Source: Chlorokybus atmophyticus (lineage: Eukaryota > Streptophyta > Chlorokybophyceae > Chlorokybales > Chlorokybaceae). Taken from it: DNA of 64,000 nucleotides. Position numbers and translations under genes: made by a program. Shown one piece after another: positions 38,373-48,711 of this stretch. The stretch is taken from contig RHPI01000193.1 in assembly GCA_009103225.1 (NCBI GenBank), positions 616,650-680,649 of the forward strand. Reading direction: 5' to 3'. Numbering within the stretch: position 1 is the stretch's first letter; every line of letters starts with the position of its first letter. The notes beneath the pieces are model-generated. The model was not told the origin of the DNA. It worked only from the letters and a program-made list of their open reading frames with translations, and made no database searches.

Positions 38373-38880
38373 TACAACAACAGGCGTAAGACACCCATAA
38401 ACCCTGTTTTCCCATACGCCAACGCCAACAAGGCTGGCCTAGCACTCCTCGCCAACAATAACTACTACAATAACAACAACTACAACAACAATAACAACTA
38501 CAACAACAACAACGTGCTCCCGAGCTACATGCTGAACAAGGTGCCCAGCTACAACAACTACAACAACCCCAACTACAACAACAACTACAACAACAATAAC
38601 AAGGTGGGAGGGTACTACGGCGGCGTGTCCAACTACGGTGGCGGTGTCGCGGCCGCCCTCAGTGGCGCGGGCTATAGAGTGGGTGAAAAGAGGCACAATT
38701 ACCCACACAACAACCCAGTAAGCACAAAAGCATAATGTGTCAATGTCCTCCATGTTGGCATTCATGTGTACTCATACCTTTATTGTTGGCTTTTTGCAGA
38801 GGCCCATTGCATTGACGCCAATCGGTCCAATTGGTGCGAAAATCAACATGCCATTGAGACAAAGGGCTCCGTGGGTGTAA
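35047..38880 (+). CDS. NIMA-related (NEK) protein kinase with Asn-rich tail
   Basis: Fifteen exons join in phase: 35047-35165, 35471-35543, 35654-35716, 35798-35886, 35962-36022, 36155-36201, 36445-36508, 36599-36667, 36740-36853, 37061-37159, 37260-37343, 37485-37836, 38044-38109, 38188-38717 and 38800-38880 (TAA), giving 636 residues. The kinase core shows GKGSYGSV, the AMKEM lysine, HRDIKAAN, DLG in place of DFG, and GTPHYMPPE. YFIQMCRGLAAMH and the overall pattern are typical of NEKs, which act at cilia, basal bodies and in mitosis; DLG also occurs in NEK6/7. The C-terminal half is low complexity: poly-Gln, a PESVPESV/PVPVPV stretch, then long Asn/Tyr runs encoded by AAC/AAT/TAC. Introns 2 and 5 start with GC instead of GT; splicing there keeps the frame and the family pattern. 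Confidence 0.93.
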
Positions 38881-39107
38881 ACAACCCCACACAGATTAAA
38901 TTTATATGACTGATTGAACTTGACATAGATATTATGATTTGAGATACAGTACCCCATTGCTGGTAACTATTAGGTATAGGTATAGTACACCATAAGCCAC
39001 GATATACAACTAACCCTAGTGAGCCAACCATGTGTTGGGCCGGGTGCTTAGCACACACGTGCAGCAAAACTCACTCCATACATACTGTACACAACACGCT
39101 AACCACA
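38881..39107. other. short spacer between convergent genes
   Basis: These 227 bases separate the TAA of the NEK gene from the TAG of the minus-strand PHAX gene. Both 3' UTRs must fit or overlap here. No other gene seen. Confidence 0.5.
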
Positions 39108-41430
39108 CTATTCGGAATCTCCGATCTCCTCGCCTTCGACATCTCGCGCAGTTGTGTGCGTTGTCACACCATTTTTCTTGTCGGCCTCTGCTGACTGCTG
39201 CTGCTGCCGCTTCTTCGCGTTGCGGCGCCTTTGCGCCTTCTTGCGCTCCCTTTCGCGCTGCAACAAGCGTGAATAAGAAACAACCGGAATCAGAGAGAGG
39301 ACTGCGGCAACATGTTGGCTTGCTGCCTGAGGAGATTGAAGATTTGTACGACCACAGCAGCCACAGCAGTAACTGCGACAACAGCAACAACAAATACCAC
39401 CACCACAATGATGAAAACAACGACGCCAATGCCAACACCAACAGCAACAACTACTGACGGATCAGCAAGTAGCAATCACATTGCAAGAACCTAAAACCAA
39501 CCCACTTCTAAAGAAGCAAGTACTAGACAGTATCACATGTGACTAAGGCTCAACTGCCACTTCACAGCCCGAACAAGCAAACACTGCATCGACGAAGCCA
39601 CAGACGCGCACGTGCACGCGCACACGCACTCAGCAACAGCACTTGAAGTCTCACCCACCTGGACCTCCTTGTCGGGAGTGGTGATCTCCTTGTACACCTC
39701 CGGCCGCACCCGCATCTTGAGCAGGTTCCAGAACACCCCTCCCGGCGTGCGACGGCGGGCGTTGTCCGCAGTCATCTGACCACCGGCCGTCTCAACCGCA
39801 GCCACCTGACAACAGTTAAGTTTAAGAGAGAGATTCAACGGTTGGTTTACCTACGCAATGGGCTGCTGAATATGGTTGATATCGGTTGTTTCGAGCACTC
39901 CTGAGTTGTTGTATTGTGTTGTGTTGCTCGTGTGTATGTCTGAGTATGAATCAACAAAGCACGCCACGTGATATACATATACTGCTTGCTCACCAAGACT
40001 AGGAGAAAGTCGCAGCACACACACGCAAGCACGCACAACGTGTATTGCCGCACAGGATACACATTCTTGCCTCTGTGAGGAGCTGCCGCATGGCTTCATG
40101 TCGGAGTCGGTCGAGCGCTTTGTACATCATTGCCACTTTGGGCTCTTTCAAGGCCGCACATGCACCTTTGATAAACCTGTATAGACGACAGGATTAATGA
40201 CTGGGAGTATGTACATACTACTTCCACAACAGCTACGACATACTACGACATATTAACCACGACACACTTCCAAATATGCAAAACAACTCACAAATGCAAC
40301 GATAACCAAATCTTACGCATGCTTGTTGAAAGGCGCGGCGCGCTTGCGCTTTTGTGATGCATTACTCGTGGCAGCGGGTGGCTTGTCCCGCCTTTTTGCG
40401 TCCTTTATCACCTCATCAAGCAGCTCCGCTATCATACGAAAGTGCATGTTGAAGATGGCAAGGCCAATGTAACTTGAGTAAAACAACATGAGTCAAAGAA
40501 CAACAGCAGCTGGATGCAAGTATGGACAGGTGATGTTGGACATGACTGTCTTATTTATTGTACCAGTGAACCCAGCACAGCCAGTCGGCTTGGCGTTGGA
40601 TGCAAAACTGGTGCAAGTAGTGTACACAGGGCCTCTCCCCACCCTCAACCTATACATAGAGTACTGATGCCAAAAAGGTGTGCGCTGCTGTAATGTGAGC
40701 GAGTGGCATGCGTGCGCGTGCATGAGTATGCTCTCATCTGAGTACAGCATGCCAAATGCCGAACGCACGCATGCACGTGTGCCAACATTATTTTGTCTCG
40801 AGTATATGAGTGCATGCAGACCATAAGTACCATGCAACGACCTGGATGGACCATTGCTACTCGCGTGTGCTTGACATGCCTCCCGGCACACAGTATGGTT
40901 ATGTGACGGCAGTAATATCCAGCTGTGCGCATTCTAACATGCCAGTTTGCACCATTTGCCACGTGCATGCTTCGCAAGGCATGCAGCACCCATCACGTAG
41001 AGTAGATTGTAGAAACAGCACAGTGTTCAAAGCAGGCAACAAGCAGCTTGACTGTGATTTGAGAAGGCTTGCCATGCATGCTGCAGGGCAGTTTAAGCGG
41101 TAAGCGATCGGTTCAGATTCTGAGAACTGCATGACATGTACCTGTAGTGACTGGAGGAGCTGCGGCCTCCTCCTGCGCTTCCTGCTCCTCCTGCTCATCG
41201 ACCCTCGCGTGAGCCGCAGCCTCCGGCGTCTCCACCACGTCATCGTAACTAACGACCGGCCTGACCTCCGCCTGCTCCTCTCTGAACACCTCCGTCTTGA
41301 GCTTCGCCGCCGCCTTGACCTCAGCGAGGTACGCGCGCCGCTTTGCTGATCGCCCGTCATCGTCTGCGATCGCCCCGTCCAAAGCCATCAGCTCCGCGGA
41401 AGCAGCAGCAGCCACACGGCCTCCCGCCAT
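39108..41430 (-). CDS. PHAX: PHAX homologue (snRNA export adaptor)
   Basis: Five minus-strand exons join in phase: 41142-41430, 40317-40428, 40071-40176, 39659-39805 and 39108-39257 (TAG), giving 267 residues. The diagnostic part is VAAVETAGGQMTADNARR followed by RTPGGVFWNLLK, which matches the RNA-binding PHAX domain; before it comes a helical segment ending MRQLLTE. PHAX carries capped U snRNA precursors from the nucleus through CRM1 and the cap-binding complex. The N-terminal 95 residues are Ala, Glu and Lys rich, with EEQEAQEEAAAPP. A basic stretch KRKRAA lies mid-protein and RERERKKAQRRRNAKKR near the end, both plausible nuclear signals. The protein is shorter than animal PHAX. Intron 3 (39806-40070) begins with GCAAGA, a GC-AG intron. 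Confidence 0.88.
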
Positions 41431-41910
41431 GCCGACGACAACGGCAACAACACCGCCGCCGCCGCCGCCCTGCGCGATGCCGTGCAGTGTCTAATCTGTT
41501 TTGCGCGGGAAAACCGCGATAGACGATGACTGATTACATCCATGCATCATTTAATACGTCACATCATGTTCATCTATGGTAATGAATTGGTGCAAGCTAG
41601 CTATTCCTTCATTGAACGTCAAACCATTTGAAACCAGAGAGACCAGGTTTTACGCAACAAGCTGCCACCAGCTGAGTCACATAGGCTTGGTCAATCACTC
41701 TCTATGTTACGTGGACACATGAGCGTTGTTCAATATATACTAACCACCATGCCTAACACCCAGCACCTGCAAGCATGCTCACAAGGAGTTAGATTGGTCT
41801 AGCCTGCATGACTCTGTTGTAAACACCAATGACTGGTGGCGTCGACACACGACTCAACGACAAACAACATTAGTCGGTTGGATAATAACTGTCCGCATGC
41901 ATTCAATGTA

Positions 41911-42480
41911 GGGCTGGGACATAACAATCATATTCTTTCACAAAGAACGTCCTTTGTTCGTTCTTATCTCAATGGTAAAAAGTAAAACGACGTAAGAGTC
42001 GAAAGACCATTTTTTGGTGTTGTTGTTGTTTGTTCTCTATGCATGGCGCATGTAGGGAATAAACCTCTTGCAGTCACGCAAAGTCACGCTGTATTGAGCA
42101 CGCATCAATACAGCGTGACTCTGCGTGCCACGTGACGCAGCGTGACTCAATGTCACACCTATATTTAATACACGCTTGTATATACATGTTGTGTAGCAAA
42201 ATACATGCTATACATGATATACATGATGTAACGCTTTGTGTTGGATGATGCATGTGATCGTGTTGATATATGTATGCCTTTTAGTAAATTAGATGTACGT
42301 TGTATGAAAGATTATATTCGTATTTGTATTTGTTATCGATGGTTCGTTCGCTGTCACTCGTGAACATCGCTTTTGCTCTGCAAGAACAGAATAAGGTTAC
42401 ATGAAGTTATATCAAAATAACGTTCAGGTTTTTGTTCTTTGTTTGTTCGGTCATGCCCAAACCTAGGTTCGGCCCCAGCC
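41911..42480. repeat. candidate small non-autonomous element with short terminal inverted repeats
   Basis: The stretch begins gggctgggac and ends ggccccagcc; the outer 9 bases are inverted matches at 8 positions. Internal reversed similarities (tctttcacaaagaacg against gttctttgtttgttcgg) sit next to each end, and the centre holds a long hairpin. I found no clear target-site duplication, so this is tentative. Confidence 0.35.
42072..42130. repeat. hairpin-forming inverted repeat
   Basis: agtcacgctgtattga (42082-42097) and its exact reverse complement (42105-42120) are separated by 7 bases. The pairing extends outward with few mismatches to about 26 bases per arm. Repeats of cgtgac/gtcacg and a cacgtg word follow. 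Confidence 0.85.
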
Positions 42481-43465
42481 ATAATCCAGTGTCAGCCTAC
42501 GCATGTTGCGCACACCAACCCCACCACCCAACCCCACAACCAACACCTGACTGCCAGCAACGACACAACGCTGCAGGGAAAACTACGCAGTGCGGACTGG
42601 CGCTGCGCACCAACTGTGACGTGACACAGAGGGAGCCAGAGCAGAAGGGGCGGGGCAGAGGGGCCCTGCCTCACACACAGGGCGGCAAGGGTTACAGCAC
42701 AAGCGTGTGAAGGCGGAGACGGACGTGAGATGACTGAGTGGGCGTGGGAGGAGGGAGAGAGGGAGAGAGAGGAGAGAGGAGAGAGGAGAGAGACGGGGAG
42801 GGGGGAGCTCATTTGCACACTGTATTGTCCTGCTGTCACGCTGCTCTGCGTCCATACTACGTTGGCCTGACGCTGTTATTGGTGCCGTCCACAGGTGATG
42901 ATTAAACATACATCTGCTACTGGCTGGTTACCTCAATACTATACCCTATACATGCATGCATGCATGCAGGACTAACGGGGCAGCCAAGTAGTAGTAGTGT
43001 GTGAGGAAGTTCATAGCTGGTGAAATACTATTGAGTGCCTCTGCCTGTTTGCGTGTGTGGTATGCGTGACAACATGCACGCTTGCTTCACACTATGCATG
43101 CGACCCTAGACCCGAGCACACGCTCTTTTGTACACTGTCAGCCACAAATGCTGCTTGTACACATGGCAAGTGCACATTGCCATGCGCGGTATTCTACATA
43201 ACTGCTCTACATAACTGCTCACCATAACAACCCACAAATAAGCAGGATGGGCAAAAACTTATTGAACCTTTCTCAAAGGGCAATGCACACCAACCGGTGA
43301 AGAGATGCCAGTCAAGACATCGTACTTGGCACTACCTTCGCTAAGGGCACCTAACAACGACCTAGCACACACGACACAACGCTAAAATGGCACTGGGTGC
43401 AGCACTGCACAGCACTGTGTCAAAGCCCGTGCACACTCGCTTTCTGTGCTTTCTTCTTCTTCAAG

Positions 43466-46400
43466 CTACGTGGCCTCCGGTGACTGCGCCTGTGACACCT
43501 GATGCTGAGACTTCTGTTGTTGTGCTTGCAGTTGCAACTCGTACAGCGCCGTCATTTGCAAGTATGGGATCTCAAGCAGTTTCTCGTCATTGACCTGCAA
43601 ACACATGCCCGGTTGGTAAGTACAGGTATTAGTAATGCAAGTAGGCAATACTGTAAAGTACCCAGCATGTGTGTACTTTACAGTATTGTTGCAGTAACAT
43701 ACCTGCTGGGCCTTGAGCACGAGTTGATGCAAGTAGCCACGGTACTCGCTGCATCTGTCCTGGCGAATCTTATGCAAGAGAAAGGCACTCGCAAAGTATG
43801 CAACCCTTGGCTCGTGATCATCCATCTGCAGCCTAAAGAAGGACTCCCCGCCAACAGCTGTCAATGCGACACCATCAAAGGAGCATCGGTGTATGAGCAA
43901 CAGCAGCAGAGTGACGCGCATGTCCCGCACGTAGTCTGCCAGCTCGTCTCTTATGATGCTGTGGTCTTTTGCTGATGCCAGCTGGACATACGGCCAGTGG
44001 AGAAGGCGAAGCCCAATGCGCGCAAGTCTCTGTAAACAGCACAGTTTGGCCAACTTCACCACAGCAACGTAGGAAGTGGAACTACAGCACAAGTCCACTT
44101 ACCTCCTTTGGCACATGTGCTTGGCCAGTCAACAAGCGGGTGACCAACATGTCATTCTCATCAGCAACGGCGGCTCCATCGCGGCTGGCAGACACCATCA
44201 ACAGCATGACATTGCACATGCGCAGCAGCATGGCGGTATCCTTCTCGCCCACAGCAACAAGCTTGCCCAGCCCTTCGTTCATGGCGCTGATGACTTCATC
44301 AACAGCAGGCCCGTTGGCAGCTTGGCTCTGCGTGGACCAGTCTCCCGCCCAGCTGATCTGCTGCAGTAGTAGAAGGCGCTCCACAACAGTCAGATAACCA
44401 GAGCGCACAACCGGGTTCGGGTGCTCCAGCAGCTCACACAGCACCTGCGAAGAGGCCAAACAGGATTATTGGCACAGGAGCCACACATGCCACAGATGGC
44501 ACAAGGCGCATGCAAGTTAACTGCACAATGAAGGCGAGAGAGGTCAGTAGCCTGCACCTGCAATGCACGGGACCGTGTGGTAGACCCAACTTCCTCTTTG
44601 CTTTCAACGTCTGGGTCACCGTCCAGGCCCAATCCAGCAAGTGGCTGTGAGACAGCAAAGGTCAGGAGTCAATGTTACACAAGGCTGACTCTACTGGCGA
44701 TGTGGCAGGTAATGCATGCTTGCAGGCTGACAGGGTTGGGCAGTAGAGTAGTGAAGTAAGTAGTAGGTAGTGTGCACCTAGCCCGGTGGTCGTGATAGAG
44801 GTGAGTGTGGTTATGGTGAAGTGTCTATGCATGTGTCGTGCATATTGCATACATCACGAGCATATTCTGTACACACTGCGAGGGACAATAGCAACATAGG
44901 CAACCGCAGCTCTGTACCGGTGTTGCAAACTCAGCGCCGAGCGCCACCCCACCAACTCCCTCAGCATCATTCTCCCAGCGCAGATACCCAGCACAGCCTG
45001 CAAAGACAAGAAGGGATCAGACTCGCACATATTGCGCAAAAGTGTAATATGTGTGCAATTGTGCACCATGACGGCTCAGTAGTACCTGCCAGCAACTCGA
45101 AAAGCCAACCCGTTCCATTGGCCCTGTCCTCATAGCGGTCTGAGCAGAGAAGTGCCCGCAGATTGCCCCAGGCTTGCAAACTCTGTGTTTGCATCCCTGA
45201 GCTTCCCTCCGTGTCATTCATGCCGAGCGTGGCGGCAATCTGTGACTGAAACTCTTTGTCAACCGTACGACCATCAATTGCCAGCATCTGCACAATTCTG
45301 AGATTAGTAGCTGAAGCAGTATAAAACAGTGATGACAATTGGGATTTGTCACATGTCAAACCTGAAGTTCAGACACAACTGCTTTCAACAACTTGCTGCT
45401 GAACTTGCCGGCTTTCTCCTTTCTTTCAACTGCTGTGACCACAAACTGGGCAACTCCATCGCACATGCCGGCAACAGCTAGTTTGCAGGCTGATGCCATG
45501 AACTCAGGTAACTCAGCCGCCACGAGGGACGTGAACACTGCTCGGATGTCAGCCTCTGAAGAGCACAGTTCTTGGCCGCGGGGCGTCAAGCGGATGTGGC
45601 CAAGAGCGCAATCAAAAAGCACTGCTCAAGCAAGACACGTGTCAATATGCAGCGGCGAGGACTGCAACAATGACTGTCATGTTGAAACATACCTGCAAAG
45701 AGCGTCTTCTGGACTGCCAGAGACAAAGCCGCAGCGTACTGTTCACATATCAACTTGATACCACCAAGGCGCTCAACACGATTAAGGTCCAACTCTGTTG
45801 TTCCTAGCAAGCCATCTCCATCCATGGAGCCGCGTCGGCGGAGGCGATTATCTACACTCACAACATAGGAAGAGTGGGCGGCGATTTGGATAAGTTCCTG
45901 CTGAACTCGCGGAGGCCAGTAACTTGAGCCTGCGATATCCAGCAACGCACGCAAAGCCCTGATGTCTACGCTCTGAAATTTCAAGTAATCCACAGCGCCA
46001 TTCCTGGTTGCCAGATACAGCATGCCACTCACAGCTGCAGCCCAGACTTCTTCCACAGACTCATCAACCTGCATAAGAAGTTTACACAGGTGTTATCATC
46101 AAGTGCGTATGCTGCAGCACACTGCCTGCAGAAACCAACGCAGACGCTGCGACTAGAACAAGCGATGACAGCTGCTGATGCGCCAACCTGTGTGACGAAC
46201 AGAAGCATCTCCTCCAATAGCCTCCACAGCCAGTCCTCCAAGTCGCGGACAGCTGCTGCACGTGAGCGGATCTCATTGCGAGTTGGAGATGCAGCACTGG
46301 ACAAAGGTTCTGGGTCTGGGGGTGGCACTAGTAAATGGGCGTGAACACCAAGGTTGAGTAGCAAGTCAAACGCGCGAACACGGATGCCCACGGAAGATGA

Positions 46401-47711
46401 TGACAACATGTCCTGCAACAGAAAACATGGCGTAAGTGCTGCAGCATAATAGGTAGGCAACAGGTAGATAAGGCAAATGCATGGGATGCAGATAGCAACT
46501 GGCAGCACCTGTAGTAAGGACAACGTGAGCGGTGCTGCAACCTGAGGGTCCACCAGATACATATCCATCAGAATTTTGATTAAGACGTTGTGTATGATGC
46601 CTGGCTCCGAAGCATCCGTACAAACTGCCGCAATCACTTCTGCAACTTCTTTGTGGCTTAAACGCAGTGGCGCCTGCTCGGAATAGCATCTATACTGGAA
46701 TAGAAGCTGTGCTCCTCGGCCCTTCCAGACAATACTGGCTGGCCCGCTTTCTCCAAGTTGTTGCTTCCGCTTCGCTGCTGCCACAGGCTTGATGTGGTCA
46801 GCATAGGCAGCACTGTTGTCAATTGCAAAGGTGCTGTCTTGAGACTTGTCACCAGCATTGCTAACGCTGTTGGCAGTCTCCCCACTTAGCCATGACAGAC
46901 GGGGCTTCTTGATGTCTGGGCTGTGCCCAAGTGTTGCACGCAGTAGTGGGAGCGTCTCTCCATCACGAAGGGCCCACCGAAGAAGAAGGAAAGTGGATCT
47001 TTGTTGTTTTGCAGGCTTCAGCTGCTCATTGGGAGAAATTGGGAGCAAAGCAGGAGGTTCATCAGGGGGCAGGCGGAAAGTCTCTGAAGGTGATGGTACA
47101 GGCGAGGCCAAAAAGGTGGTTGGGACCGCAAGTGGGGTGCGTGCGCTAGTGGGAGTTAACAAAGGATTATCAACAGGTAGCCGGCTGGCTTGGGCAAAGG
47201 TGGGTGAAAACGCAGAGTTTGATGATGAAATGTGGCGAGCCACCAGAGCTCTAACATATGTCAAAGACTTGACGAGGCCATGTGCAGAGCTCTTGGCTGC
47301 AGTGGAACAAGCTTTGATGGAATTGATGGTGGACAAGCAAAAAGCATCGATATGGCGCAGTGTGGCTGTTGTTGGCACGTGTCGCAGCAGATTGCGCTTC
47401 AGCAACTCCACACACTGCGTGAGCACCTGCACGCTGCGCTTTCTCTCAGCTGTGGCCCTTTCCAAAATTAAGTAGTACGCAAAATCTACAGTTGTGCTGT
47501 CAGAGAGGTATGTGCCGAGGAGACGCAAGGCCTCAGAAGTCTTGGGTGTGTTTACGCCTGCGGTGCTTTCTGTGACTGCTCTCCTGAGTGGCTCCGCTGC
47601 AACTGCCACCAGCAAAGGATTCCAATGGCCCGGTGATCCCGGAGCAGATGATTTGGGATTCGATGCCGAACCTGATGCGGGCTGCGCTGCCTCTGCATGT
47701 GCAGCCGCCAT
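43466..47711 (-). CDS. conserved plant-type protein of unknown function (At3g12590-like)
   Basis: Ten minus-strand exons join in phase: 46509-47711, 46188-46412, 45693-46068, 45362-45621, 45086-45287, 44918-44997, 44558-44644, 44103-44444, 43703-44029 and 43466-43594 (TAG), giving 1076 residues. Segments such as LLFQYRCYSEQAPLRLS, EVAEVIAAVC, IAAHSSYVV, GIRVRAFDLLLNLGVHAHLL, MRVTLLLLLIHRC and NDEKLLEIPYLQM match, from memory, a large protein family of land plants and green algae typified by Arabidopsis At3g12590. The fold looks like an all-helical HEAT/ARM-type solenoid. No catalytic motif and no membrane segment seen. The role is unknown to me. The ATG at 47711 follows the stop of a 75-aa gene by 21 bases. 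Intron 9 (43595-43702) carries a perfect 16-bp hairpin. Confidence 0.87.
43646..43688. repeat. perfect 16-bp inverted repeat inside an intron
   Basis: caatactgtaaagtac (43646-43661) and gtactttacagtattg (43673-43688) are exact reverse complements around an 11-base loop. They occupy nearly half of the 108-base intron 9 of the minus-strand gene. Confidence 0.9.
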
Positions 47712-47732
47712 ACCAGACTACCACCGTCCCCA

Positions 47733-48387
47733 TCACCTGGGCGGATTGCGCTGGTCCAACTGCTTCTTGGCAAACTCCTCCATCTGTTTTGTCACCCTCT
47801 CTTTCTGCTCTGCTGCCTGTTGACGGACAAGCTGCATGAGCCATCAACAAAGGTAACATAGCTGACAGTGCACATGCCTCTCTCTGCGTATACATGTTGT
47901 GTGCATCGCAAGAACTCCAAATACCACTCGCCAGCCTCTTGCAGCAATGCGCCAAACCATACTCTGACATACACACCACTGCATGTGCAGGGGCCTAATC
48001 GTTGTATGTATTGACGACGTTGCTGAAGCGTGCAAAGTTTGGTTTCAACAGCATGCAGTTCTGACCATAAGACAAACGCAATCAAGCAGCTGCGGACGTC
48101 TGGCTACTGAAGAAGCACAACTGGAACTGAGCAAGTCGGAGTAGCACAACACACTGGTAAACAACATCTTAGGCAATATACGTGTTGGGCTGCAGATTCC
48201 AAACAGTCGTAAACCAGCAACGGATGCAAGTCATCGTAACAAAACACAATCGACGCACCTGCTTGGCCAAATCTTCCGCAGCTTTAGACGTCCGCACAGC
48301 AAACCGCTGGAAAGCGCGCGAGTTGGCCAGACGATCAATGAGCAGCTCGTTCACCACGTAAGAAATCACGCGCTGCAGAAAGCTCAT
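47733..48387 (-). CDS. 75-residue conserved-looking small protein
   Basis: Two minus-strand exons, 48259-48387 and 47733-47831 (TGA), join in phase 0. The protein starts MSFLQRVISYVVNELLIDRL, continues with ANSRAFQRFAVRTSKAAEDL, and ends in a charged helix (QQAAEQKERVTKQMEEFAKK). The N-terminal pattern resembles small proteins of unknown function that I recall from plants; a helical organelle-associated protein is possible. Its stop lies 21 bases before the ATG of the 1076-aa gene on the same strand. Splicing it onto that gene does not keep the frame, so the two are separate proteins. It shares its upstream region with TRMT2A. Confidence 0.72.
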
Positions 48388-48711
48388 CCTTACACGCCAA
48401 AGGTACAACTACATGCAAAAGAACACCAGCAACACCGCCACCGCCGCCGCCACCGCCGGCACCGCCGCCACCTGCAACTGCCACGTCACCTGTGGCCTAA
48501 ACCCTAATTCCAGTAACCTCGGCTTAGGGCCATATCAGTTCGATGCACAAGATATCATCTCGAATATCAAGGGCACTTGGATGTTGTTGCAGTCGGAAAC
48601 AGCGCCATGATTGTCAATCTGAAATTGAATGTCGGTGCTGAAAGCGCTATATTTTACCTAGACTTGATATCAGTGACAAGGGAGCAAGCCAGCGTTGTAA
48701 CGGGCGGCGGC
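48388..48711. promoter_or_regulatory. 324-bp divergent promoter region
   Basis: It lies between the ATG of the 75-aa gene (48387, minus) and the TRMT2A start (48712, plus). It holds a GCC-repeat (about 48435-48475). An earlier in-frame ATG at 48607 could extend TRMT2A by 35 residues. Confidence 0.5.

Larger units (their letters stand above)
41431..43465. other. 2-kb spacer upstream of PHAX
   Basis: No coding region recognised. It includes a candidate small palindromic element (41911-42480), a strong inverted repeat (42072-42130) and a purine-rich GA tract at 42750-42800. Confidence 0.5.

Noticed and set aside
38439-38765. Minus-strand frame rich in Val/Ile opposite the Asn-rich exon
   Set aside because: It is the mirror image of AAC/TAC repeats in a well-supported plus-strand exon.
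46846-47475. 209-codon plus-strand frame opposite the large plant-type gene
   Set aside because: It is antisense to the first exon of a gene supported by ten in-phase exons and family motifs.
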